A DNA stretch of 5,562 nucleotides from an uncultured Succinatimonas sp. (GTDB lineage: Bacteria > Pseudomonadota > Gammaproteobacteria > Enterobacterales > Succinivibrionaceae), in NCBI GenBank assembly GCA_905201175.1, contig CAJKNC010000103.1, forward strand, positions 1 through 5,562, given 5' to 3'. Made by a program: the position numbers and the translations under genes. The notes below the pieces were generated by a model. The model was not told the origin of the DNA. It worked only from the letters and a program-made list of their open reading frames with translations, and searched no databases. Shown here piece after piece: positions 1 to 5,522 of this stretch (the first letter of the stretch is position 1; each line of letters opens with the position of its first letter).

Positions 1-1345
1 CGGCTCGACCTATATAGGTTGCCGGAGTAAGCTCTCGCAGCTGTTCGCGAGCGCTCTCTGGAATATCCAAGGTCTCTAAGAAGTCGAGCATCATCTGACG
101 GGTAACCTTTTGTCCGCGGGTTAAAGCCTTTAGCTTTTCATACGGATTAGCAATGCCGTAGCGGCGCATTACAGTCTGATACGGCTCAGCTAAAACTTCC
201 CAGTTGTCGTCTAGCTCAGCTGCAGTATGAGCTGTATTAGCTTGAAGCTTAGAAATGCCTTTTAATGTGGATTTCCAAGCTAGGATAGAGTAGCCGATAG
301 CAACGCCTAAGTTACGTAATACAGTAGAATCTGTTAAATCGCGCTGGAAGCGGGAGATTGGCAGCTTATTGCCTAAATGAACAAAGAGAGCGTTAGCAAT
401 GCCTAAGTTGCCTTCGGAGTTCTCAAAATCGATAGGGTTGACCTTATGAGGCATAGTTGAGGAGCCGATTTCACCGGCAATAGTCTTCTGAGTGAAGGTG
501 CCATAGGAAATATATCCCCAAATATCGCGGTCAAAGTCGATCATAATGGTATTGAAGCGATCGATAGCAGCAAAAAGCTCGGCAATGTAATCGTGAGGCT
601 CAATTTGAGTGGTATAAGGATTGAAAGTCAAGCCTAAATCCTCTTCAAAGGCCTTAGAGAATGCATACCAGTCAACCTCTGGGTAAGCTACAGTGTGAGC
701 ATTGAAGTTGCCTACAGCGCCGTTAATTTTACCCATGATTTCAATCTTAGCAATTTCATTGCGCTGACGACGCAAGCGGTAAGCAACATTAGCCATCTCT
801 TTACCAATAGTGGTTGGAGATGCAGGCTGACCGTGGGTGCGGGCTAAGAGCGGCACATTAGCATAGGTGTGAGCTAAGTTAGTGATTTGTGCGATAAGCT
901 CATCGCATAAAGGCAGAATCACTTCTTCGCGGGCAGTCTTTAGCATTAGAGCATGGGAATTATTATTAATATCCTCAGAGGTGCAGGCAAAATGGATAAA
1001 CTCTTTGACAGCTGCAATTTCAGGGCAGGATGCAGTCTTATCCTTTAAGAAGTATTCAACAGCCTTGACGTCGTGATTGGTTACAGCTTCGCGCTTTTTA
1101 ATATCTAAGGCATCCTCTTCGGAGAAGTTCTTGATGATATTGTCGATAAAGGCAAGGGTTTCTTTGCTGAAAGCCGGAACTTCTTTAATCAAAGGGCAGG
1201 CAGCTAAGTGCTTAAGCCAGGTGAGCTCTACCTGAACACGAAAACGCATCAAGCCGTACTCAGAGAAAATTGAACGCAGCTCTGCAGTCTTAGATGCATA
1301 ACGACCGTCTAATGGAGAGACAGCGGTAAGTGAAGATAATTCCAT
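1..1345 (-). CDS. purB: Adenylosuccinate lyase PurB (3' end cut off by window edge)
   Basis: PurB acts twice in purine synthesis in the cytoplasm: it releases fumarate from SAICAR to give AICAR, and from adenylosuccinate to give AMP. Reading the minus strand from the ATG at 1343-1345 gives 448 uninterrupted codons that follow E. coli PurB (456 residues) almost throughout. The start MELSSLTAVSPLDGRY is nearly the same as in E. coli. The catalytic histidine lies in RTHGQPA (His171) and the catalytic serine in the fumarase-superfamily signature GSSTMPHKVNP (Ser295), at the same numbers as in E. coli. NPYTTQIEPHDY and QRDLTDSTVLRNLG are also conserved. The visible end, LTPATYIGRA, corresponds to a point a few residues before the E. 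coli C-terminus, so only the tail and stop are missing. A GAGGA at 1351-1355 serves as ribosome binding site. It follows hflD by 18 bases and is probably the last visible gene of the nudJ-mnmA-hflD-purB operon. Confidence 0.97.
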   Translation of the reverse strand, partial: MELSSLTAVSPLDGRYASKTAELRSIFSEYGLMRFRVQVELTWLKHLAACPLIKEVPAFSKETLAFIDNIIKNFSEEDALDIKKREAVTNHDVKAVEYFLKDKTASCPEIAAVKEFIHFACTSEDINNNSHALMLKTAREEVILPLCDELIAQITNLAHTYANVPLLARTHGQPASPTTIGKEMANVAYRLRRQRNEIAKIEIMGKINGAVGNFNAHTVAYPEVDWYAFSKAFEEDLGLTFNPYTTQIEPHDYIAELFAAIDRFNTIMIDFDRDIWGYISYGTFTQKTIAGEIGSSTMPHKVNPIDFENSEGNLGIANALFVHLGNKLPISRFQRDLTDSTVLRNLGVAIGYSILAWKSTLKGISKLQANTAHTAAELDDNWEVLAEPYQTVMRRYGIANPYEKLKALTRGQKVTRQMMLDFLETLDIPESAREQLRELTPATYIGRA

Positions 1346-1350
1346 GATAG

Positions 1351-1355
1351 TCCTC
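1351..1355 (-). promoter_or_regulatory. Ribosome binding site of purB
   Basis: On the minus strand GAGGA stands five bases before the purB ATG, within the 18-base gap after the hflD stop. It supports the ATG at 1343-1345 as the true start, which also matches the E. coli N-terminus. Confidence 0.7.
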
Positions 1356-1363
1356 AAATTACA

Positions 1364-2029
1364 TTAGTTTAAAATTCCGGAAGTGGCGCCTTTGCGAGCA
1401 CACTCAACAATTGCCTTGCGGCGGAAAAATAGAAAGCGGCGGCGTCCTCCTAACTGACGCCACAGCACTACCGCGCGGATCCCTGATAGCAGCAATGCGC
1501 GGATCCTGTCCTGATTTACAGGATTGCTTAAATATTGTTCCTCGCCATAAATTATAAGCTTAGGAAAATTAGGGCTTATTAGGGATTGATAAAGATTAGA
1601 AAAATCCTTTAAGTAATTGTTATCCAAAATAATTTCTGGAGAAGCTTCCAGATAGCCAGGCTCTTTTGCCAAAATATTGGCGTAAAGCCTGTCAATTTCA
1701 GATCCCATGCGGTTGAAGATAGCGCTGTTACGAGAGATATTTATCTCTAAAGCAATGATTTTCAGCGCATTCTGAGTAATAGCAATAGTTTCTGAGGTTT
1801 TATTTCCCATAGTTCTGTCGAAGCTGTCTACAAGCTGCTTAAAGCCTGTCATAAGTCGGCCTGGCGAGTAGATATCCTCAACGCTTTGAGGATTTGTGAC
1901 TAATAAGCCTCGTACTACTGCGGCAGCTGCGTGCTCATCCATGTATCCGGTATTTGCAACACGGCTAATTTGGGCGCAGCATTGGAATAAAGCTGCCAGG
2001 GCAATGGTTTCGCCCTTAATATCTGCCAT
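1364..2029 (-). CDS. hflD: HflD homolog (high frequency lysogenization protein, YcfC family)
   Basis: HflD is a helical protein peripheral to the inner membrane. In E. coli it binds the phage lambda CII activator and lowers its activity; its normal cellular role is unclear. The family match is clearest near the C-terminus: SGIRAVVLWRQLGG (about residues 182-195 of 221) aligns with E. coli AGIRAAVLWHQVGG, and ISPNFPKLIIYG aligns with ISPLGPRIQVTG. The N-terminus MADIKGETIALAAL resembles E. coli MAKNYYDITLALA. The open frame extends three codons further to a GTG at 2036-2038, but that codon shares a base with the Shine-Dalgarno AAGGAG (2038-2043). The ATG at 2027-2029 lies eight bases from this site and is the better start, giving 221 residues against 213 in E. 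coli. Position between mnmA (23-base gap) and purB (18-base gap) is the classic gammaproteobacterial arrangement. A basic stretch, RRRFLFFRRK (about 196-205), follows the conserved block and is more arginine-rich than in E. coli. No transmembrane segment is obvious. Confidence 0.9.
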   Translation of the reverse strand: MADIKGETIALAALFQCCAQISRVANTGYMDEHAAAAVVRGLLVTNPQSVEDIYSPGRLMTGFKQLVDSFDRTMGNKTSETIAITQNALKIIALEINISRNSAIFNRMGSEIDRLYANILAKEPGYLEASPEIILDNNYLKDFSNLYQSLISPNFPKLIIYGEEQYLSNPVNQDRIRALLLSGIRAVVLWRQLGGRRRFLFFRRKAIVECARKGATSGILN

Positions 2030-2037
2030 TAAAAGCA

Positions 2038-2043
2038 CTCCTT
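2038..2043 (-). promoter_or_regulatory. Ribosome binding site that decides the hflD start
   Basis: AAGGAG on the minus strand, eight bases before the ATG at 2027-2029. The alternative GTG start (2036-2038) shares base 2038 with this site and could not use it, so the shorter form of hflD is preferred. Confidence 0.8.
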
Positions 2044-2052
2044 ATAAATAAT

Positions 2053-3174
2053 TTAATCTTTTAAAGCCTTATCAATCACAGCTCCGCCCAGACAATCTTC
2101 GTTTTGATAGAAAACGACGGATTGGCCAGGGGCGACAGCAGCGACCTTACTGTCGAATCTTACCTCAAGACCATTTTGATGAGGATAAATTGTACAAGCA
2201 ACATCAGGCTGGCGATAACGGATTTTACAGGTACATTTTAAAGGCAAGGAAGGCTCTTCAATAATCCAGGAAGGCTTTACTGCTAATAAGCCGTAAGCCA
2301 TTAAAGCCTCGCTTGAATGTCCCTGAGCCACAATCAAGGTATTATGTTTGATATCTTTGTCAACTACATACCAGGGCTGACCGTTGCCTTCGCTGGTGCC
2401 GCCGATATTTAAGCCTTTACGCTGACCTATGGTTGCATACATAAGGCCATTGTGTCTGCCGACTGTTTTGCCGTCTAAAGTTTTTATGGGGCCAGGCTTT
2501 GCCGGTAAATATTGTGAGAGAAACTGCTTAAAGCGCTTCTCGCCTATAAAGCAGATGCCAGTTGAATCTTTTTTTGTGGCTGTTTCAAGACCCCTTTCAG
2601 CAGCCATGGCTCTTACTAAGGGTTTTTCTAAATGTCCGACTGGGAATAAAACTTTTTCTAAAACATTATGCTCAATAGCATGCAGAAAATAGCTTTGATC
2701 TTTGTTGCCGTCAGCCCCGCGTAAAAGATGCGCATGCGGCAGGTTGAAGCTTCTTTGGCAATAATGCCCTGTAGCAATATAATCAGCTTTCAAAACTTTA
2801 ATGGCATAATCCATGAAAGCTTTAAATTTTATTTCACGATTGCACAAAATATCAGGATTAGGGGTTCTGCCGGCAGCATATTCAGATAAAAAGATTTCAA
2901 AAACATTATCCCAGTATTCTGCAGCAAAATTGATGGTTTTAAGTTCAATCCCTAATTTATCACAAACCTTTTGGGCATCTTCGCGATCTTTTGCGGCTGC
3001 ACAGTATGATTCATTATCATCTTCTTCCCAGTTCTTCATGAAAAGGGCAGTAACATGCATACCATTTTCTTTTAATAATGCAGCACTTAAAGAGGAATCA
3101 ACACCGCCGGATAAGCCTACTACGACTTCTTTGCCGACAAGCTCCTCATATGGAATACGGGCATCAAATTGCAT
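2053..3174 (-). CDS. mnmA: tRNA-specific 2-thiouridylase MnmA
   Basis: MnmA makes the 2-thio group of uridine 34 in the Lys, Glu and Gln tRNAs. It adenylates the base with ATP, then transfers sulfur received from IscS through the Tus relay. The PP-loop SGGVDSS is at residues 22-28. The two cysteines of the mechanism are present: Cys111 in NPDILCNREIKF (E. coli Cys102) and Cys208 in DSTGICFIGEK (E. coli Cys199). FMKNWEEDD, INFAAEYWDNVF, TGHYCQR, GNKDQSYFL and IGQRKGLNIGG also match. The C-terminal beta-barrel part contains KIRYRQPD and ends with APGQSVVFY and CLGGAVI. Length is 373 residues against 368 in E. coli, with about nine extra residues before the PP-loop. The frame stays open to a TTG at 3193-3195 inside nudJ, but no ribosome site supports it. 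The ATG at 3172-3174 lies one base after the nudJ TAA and fits translational coupling. hflD follows after 23 bases. Confidence 0.97.
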   Translation of the reverse strand: MQFDARIPYEELVGKEVVVGLSGGVDSSLSAALLKENGMHVTALFMKNWEEDDNESYCAAAKDREDAQKVCDKLGIELKTINFAAEYWDNVFEIFLSEYAAGRTPNPDILCNREIKFKAFMDYAIKVLKADYIATGHYCQRSFNLPHAHLLRGADGNKDQSYFLHAIEHNVLEKVLFPVGHLEKPLVRAMAAERGLETATKKDSTGICFIGEKRFKQFLSQYLPAKPGPIKTLDGKTVGRHNGLMYATIGQRKGLNIGGTSEGNGQPWYVVDKDIKHNTLIVAQGHSSEALMAYGLLAVKPSWIIEEPSLPLKCTCKIRYRQPDVACTIYPHQNGLEVRFDSKVAAVAPGQSVVFYQNEDCLGGAVIDKALKD

Positions 3175-3175
3175 A

Positions 3176-3643
3176 TTATGACTTAACAGTATCAATAAGA
3201 TTTAAAGGTAAACGCTGGCCTGAAAAATAGGCATCAAAGTTGCGTCCTACGAGACGGGTTCTCCATAAGTCCTTTTTCTCGTAAATTTCTTCCTTAGTGT
3301 ACCACTTGACATCAAGGATCTCATGATCAGGATCGTTTGCCTTTAATATTTCAGGCAGATTTTTTATTCTTGCTTCAAAGCAGAAGCGATAGATAGTTTC
3401 ATAATCTTTGACATAATCGTCAATGCTTATAAGACTCAAAAGCTCTACTTCACAGCCGGTTTCTTCACGGCCTTCGCGCAAAGCGGCTTCAATGATGCTT
3501 TCTTGTTTTTCAATATGACCTGCAGGATTGCCGAACACAAGGCGATTATCCTGATCTTCGTTGTATTCTTCGACTACTAGATATTTGCCTTCATGTTCAA
3601 TAATAAGGGCAACAGTAGCAAAGGGTTTAAATCTTTCTGACAT
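3176..3643 (-). CDS. nudJ: Nudix phosphatase NudJ (HMP-PP/NTP phosphatase type)
   Basis: E. coli NudJ (YmfB) removes phosphate from nucleoside di- and triphosphates and from the thiamine precursor 4-amino-2-methyl-5-hydroxymethylpyrimidine diphosphate. This 155-residue protein (E. coli 153) starts RFKPFATVALII, like E. coli FKPHVTVACVV. The Nudix box runs from Gly42 (in NPAGHIEKQE) to Cys64, with the metal-binding core REGREETG at 56-63. SGQRLPLNLI (141-150) matches the E. coli tail SGQRYPLEMI. Two hydrophobic positions of the Nudix consensus GX5EX7REUXEEXGU are altered: Gly58 stands where E. coli has Leu, and Cys64 where it has Ile. All Gly, Glu and Arg positions of the consensus are kept, so activity is likely. 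A strong Shine-Dalgarno AAGGAG lies six bases before the ATG at 3641-3643. Its stop is one base before mnmA, as expected for the conserved nudJ-mnmA-hflD-purB unit. Substrate is inferred from orthology and position. Confidence 0.9.
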   Translation of the reverse strand: MSERFKPFATVALIIEHEGKYLVVEEYNEDQDNRLVFGNPAGHIEKQESIIEAALREGREETGCEVELLSLISIDDYVKDYETIYRFCFEARIKNLPEILKANDPDHEILDVKWYTKEEIYEKKDLWRTRLVGRNFDAYFSGQRLPLNLIDTVKS

Positions 3644-3648
3644 GCATA

Positions 3649-3684
3649 TCTCCTTTATGAGCTAATTTTAGCAAAAAGAGGAGA
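3649..3684 (-). promoter_or_regulatory. nudJ ribosome binding site within a possible sequestering stem
   Basis: The minus strand carries AAAGGAGA at 3649-3656, a near-ideal Shine-Dalgarno for nudJ. Upstream, 3680-3684 reads TCTCC and can pair with the GGAGA of that site, and 3675-3677 (TTT) can pair with AAA (3654-3656) after a two-base bulge. Between them lies an inverted repeat GCTAA-AA-TTAGC (3661-3672) that can form the inner hairpin. The predicted fold would cover the ribosome binding site. Pairing was found by eye; stability is not calculated and regulation is an inference. Confidence 0.4.
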
Positions 3685-3720
3685 AAGCCCCAAATTTTGG
3701 CTAAAAAAAGCTTGAATTTT

Positions 3721-3726
3721 ATTATA
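3721..3726 (-). promoter_or_regulatory. Probable -10 box (TATAAT) for the nudJ-mnmA-hflD-purB operon
   Basis: A perfect TATAAT on the minus strand, about 78 bases before the nudJ ATG, predicts a start of transcription near 3713-3714 and a leader of about 70 bases. The -35 is poor: the hexamer at 17-base spacing is TAAATC. A TTGACT is present at 3734-3739, but only seven bases away, too close to serve this -10. A TG lies two bases upstream of the box rather than the one base of a canonical extended -10. In such AT-rich DNA a chance TATAAT is possible. Confidence 0.4.
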
Positions 3727-3753
3727 TGCATGCAGTCAAATAAGATTTATGCG

Positions 3754-3767
3754 CTTATATTTATAAG
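3754..3767. repeat. 14-base inverted repeat, possible operator or small hairpin
   Basis: The plus strand reads CTTATA-TT-TATAAG, a six-base inverted repeat with a two-base centre, lying 28 to 41 bases upstream of the TATAAT box. It could bind a dimeric regulator. It is all AT except its ends, and chance is a real alternative. On the plus strand it is followed by a T-rich run, but nothing is transcribed in that direction here. Confidence 0.25.
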
Positions 3768-3832
3768 ATATTTTTTATATTTACTTTAATATTTTTAACA
3801 ATATGCTTTCAAAGGCTATTATTTAGAACAAG

Positions 3833-4315
3833 CTAAAAAGAAAGCTCTTTGCCGTCAAGTACAGCTTTTACTAAATCATCACCTGAATAGCAAAGCTTTA
3901 AAGAGAAGAAATCAATTCTTGACTCTAAGAGCTTGAAGAATATTTTATCTCCAGCCCATAACGGCAGATTATAGACGTCTTCTTTTTTTATCCATTCAAG
4001 CTCTCCTTCGTTGCAAGAGCTAAACAGCTTTCCGTTATATTTAGTAGCTGTATATAAAAACATATATTCACAGCCGTATAAATCTGAGACAAAGGTAATT
4101 ACGCCTCTTAATTTTGGATCTTCAAGAGTAACTCCGCATTCTTCAAGCATTTCTCTTTGCAGGCATTCTTCAGGTGCTTCAGCATTTTCAAAATGACCTC
4201 CGATCCCAAGCCATTTATCTTTATTGATGTCGTGCTCTTTTTTAGTTCGATGCAGCATTAGATATTTGCCATCTTGTTCAAGATAGCAAAGAGTGGTTAA
4301 GTTGCTTTTTTGCAT
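3833..4315 (-). CDS. Nudix hydrolase, 8-oxo-dGTP diphosphatase-like, in thiamine-type operon
   Basis: Nudix enzymes cleave nucleoside diphosphates linked to another group, often as house-cleaning of damaged nucleotides or cofactors. This 160-residue protein has a textbook Nudix box from Gly40 to Val62: GHFENAE, then the metal-binding REMLEECGV (54-62), with every consensus position filled. It begins with TTLCYLEQDGKYLMLHRTKK, a first beta strand typical of MutT/NudX-like proteins annotated as 8-oxo-dGTP diphosphatases, and carries about 40 residues after the core fold. It is not a copy of the neighbouring NudJ: the two share little outside the box. The ATG lies two bases after the TAA of the thiamine kinase gene, with no visible Shine-Dalgarno, which points to translational coupling and a shared function. 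The substrate cannot be read from the sequence. Oxidised dGTP is the family guess; a damaged or unwanted thiamine-related diphosphate is a context-based alternative. Confidence 0.85.
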   Translation of the reverse strand: MQKSNLTTLCYLEQDGKYLMLHRTKKEHDINKDKWLGIGGHFENAEAPEECLQREMLEECGVTLEDPKLRGVITFVSDLYGCEYMFLYTATKYNGKLFSSCNEGELEWIKKEDVYNLPLWAGDKIFFKLLESRIDFFSLKLCYSGDDLVKAVLDGKELSF

Positions 4316-4317
4316 AT

Positions 4318-4974
4318 TTAATAATTTATATAAATCATATAATGGCCGGAAGCTTTTATGGAAAATGAATCTGCTAAGGATTCATTTAATGTGCCTTGCC
4401 ATAATTCGTTAAAATCGTAGATATTCCATTTGAGGTTAGTGCTAGAGAGGTTTTGTGCTCCAAAGTTGAAGATGCTGATTTGTTTGCCTTTCTTTGTTGT
4501 AAAGCTATGATCTCCGCAGCAGGGAATAAATTTTCCAAAATCTGTATAAGCTTCGATATCAAGATTGAAGCGTTTTTTATACCACATCAATAAGGAGAAG
4601 TTAGCAATAGCATGATCGTCTCTTTTACCGCCGATTCCAAGATAGATAAGCTTTGAGAAGCCTTTTTCTATACAGTAACGAGTCGCTTTAGTCAGATCGT
4701 TATAATCCTGCTCTGCATATTCAATATAGATGCTATGATATTTTTCTTTAAGTTCTTTTGGCAGAGAATCCCCATCACCTACAATAACATCAGGCTTAAC
4801 AGTCTGCAAGTCAAGATCGCTGCTATGATTTTTCTGATAGCTTAGAAGCGAATATAAAGAGCCGTCTGTGCAAACTATATAATCAGCTTTTTTTAAAATT
4901 TGTAAAGGCGTTGTATGCTGCGGGAAATTTCCATTTGCCAAAATTACTGGAATGATACTGCCATGCTTTTCCAT
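4318..4974 (-). CDS. Thiamine pyrophosphokinase (thiamine diphosphokinase)
   Basis: The enzyme transfers a diphosphate from ATP to thiamine, giving thiamine diphosphate in one step in the cytoplasm, and so traps imported vitamin. The 218-residue protein shows the family motifs in order: CTDGS (35-39), PDVIVGDGDS (61-70, metal and nucleotide binding), EQDYNDLTKA (88-97) and GIGGKRDDH (113-121). A C-terminal beta domain follows, with GTLNESLADSFSI (194-206) in the place of the family's thiamine-site SNE motif. Length is usual for bacterial members. E. coli phosphorylates thiamine by another route (ThiK and ThiL), so this is a salvage gene of the ThiN/TPK type. The start at 4972-4974 is backed by AAGGA eight bases upstream, and lies 31 bases inside the end of the transporter gene. 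The Nudix gene follows after two bases. Together these make a compact transporter-kinase-Nudix operon. It is visibly more AT-rich than purB. Confidence 0.93.
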   Translation of the reverse strand: MEKHGSIIPVILANGNFPQHTTPLQILKKADYIVCTDGSLYSLLSYQKNHSSDLDLQTVKPDVIVGDGDSLPKELKEKYHSIYIEYAEQDYNDLTKATRYCIEKGFSKLIYLGIGGKRDDHAIANFSLLMWYKKRFNLDIEAYTDFGKFIPCCGDHSFTTKKGKQISIFNFGAQNLSSTNLKWNIYDFNELWQGTLNESLADSFSIKASGHYMIYINY

Positions 4975-5522
4975 TTACGATATCCTTGAATTGCAACAAT
5001 TATATAAAAAGCATAAAGACATGCTCTGAAATATAGGCCTTGATTTATAAAAAGGATGACTGAGACTATGTCTACAATAATCCAAACTATCCATTGCTCC
5101 ACATATTTATATGCAAGTGCAATTAATCCAATAAATGAGGATGCAGTAGTAAAGCTGTCTAATAGAGGTATATTGCTGTCAGTGTATTTAATTAGAATAA
5201 AATAGATTGCTAAGCATAGAATTAAAGTGCCTATAAAATACCTTATTATTTTTTCTGACGTCATACAAGTAATCAGACGTTCGCTATGATTTTTTCCGCC
5301 GAATTTCCAATTTAAAAGACCGTAGACAGCTACAGCGGCAAAGATAAAAGAGATGCCTGCATATGCATACATACCGTATGCGGCAAACAGATAGATATCT
5401 ATAGAAGGCATGATAATTCCAAATATCCAAAGGATACTTGAAGCTTTATATTCAAAAAATATGTAAATTAGTCCTAATATTGTGGTTAAAATTTCAAGAG
5501 CGTGTTCTTGTAATAAATTCAT
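4944..5522 (-). CDS. pnuT: PnuC-family vitamin transporter, probably thiamine (PnuT)
   Basis: PnuC-type proteins are inner-membrane facilitators related in fold to SWEET sugar transporters. They carry nicotinamide riboside (PnuC), thiamine (PnuT) or riboflavin (PnuX), and cytoplasmic phosphorylation traps the substrate. The 192-residue protein has about seven hydrophobic segments, near residues 8-23, 28-48, 50-70, 92-111, 123-140, 143-160 and 164-180. EYKASSILWIFGIIMPSIDIYLF resembles the first part of the family, in pieces such as EYKAS and GIIMP. The second half, DSFTTASSFIGLIA followed by KYVEQWIVWII, matches E. coli PnuC WDS and RKYVENWLLWVI. The segment VYGLLNW replaces the usual YGWxxW-like pattern. 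Thiamine is inferred from the overlapping thiamine kinase gene; sequence alone does not exclude nicotinamide riboside. The ATG at 5520-5522 has no clear Shine-Dalgarno. Confidence 0.87.
   Translation of the reverse strand: MNLLQEHALEILTTILGLIYIFFEYKASSILWIFGIIMPSIDIYLFAAYGMYAYAGISFIFAAVAVYGLLNWKFGGKNHSERLITCMTSEKIIRYFIGTLILCLAIYFILIKYTDSNIPLLDSFTTASSFIGLIALAYKYVEQWIVWIIVDIVSVILFINQGLYFRACLYAFYIIVAIQGYRKWKSMAVSFQ
4983..4987 (-). promoter_or_regulatory. Ribosome binding site of thiamine pyrophosphokinase inside pnuT
   Basis: AAGGA on the minus strand lies within the last codons of the transporter gene, eight bases before the kinase ATG at 4972-4974. It supports that start and hence the 31-base overlap of the two genes. 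Confidence 0.7.

Larger units (their letters stand above)
3644..3832. other. AT-rich intergenic region between the thiamine-type operon and nudJ operon
   Basis: This is the only sizeable non-coding gap in the window. It most likely contains the end of the upstream transcript and the promoter and leader of nudJ. Visible elements are the TATAAT box, an inverted repeat at 3754-3767, two copies of ATAAGAT on the plus strand (3740-3746 and 3763-3769, 23 bases apart) and the nudJ leader pairing. Short AT-only inverted repeats occur near 3790-3805, but no GC-rich stem followed by a T-run that would make a convincing terminator of the upstream operon. No open frame or RNA gene is recognisable in it. 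Confidence 0.6.

Noticed and set aside
882..1076. Plus-strand open frame of 64 codons
   Set aside because: It lies wholly inside purB on the opposite strand, whose protein is clearly conserved; the translation resembles no family and is a shadow.
1473..1506. Direct repeat GCGCGGATCC at 1473-1482 and 1497-1506
   Set aside because: It is coding: the copies encode RIRA and GIRA of the conserved HflD segment, eight codons apart, and E. coli HflD shows the same protein-level similarity.
2429..3181. Two plus-strand open frames (2429-2692 and 2813-3181)
   Set aside because: Both are antisense to mnmA in regions with conserved MnmA motifs; no family resemblance.
3686..3702. Hairpin AGCC...GGCT near a run of seven T on the minus strand
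   Set aside because: The T-run precedes the hairpin in the direction of transcription, the stem is four pairs, and it lies inside the nudJ leader, so it is not a terminator.
3734..3739. TTGACT as a -35 box
   Set aside because: Only seven bases from the TATAAT box, and no good -10 lies 16-18 bases downstream.
4011..4196. Plus-strand open frame of 61 codons
   Set aside because: Antisense to the Nudix gene, including its Nudix box; shadow.
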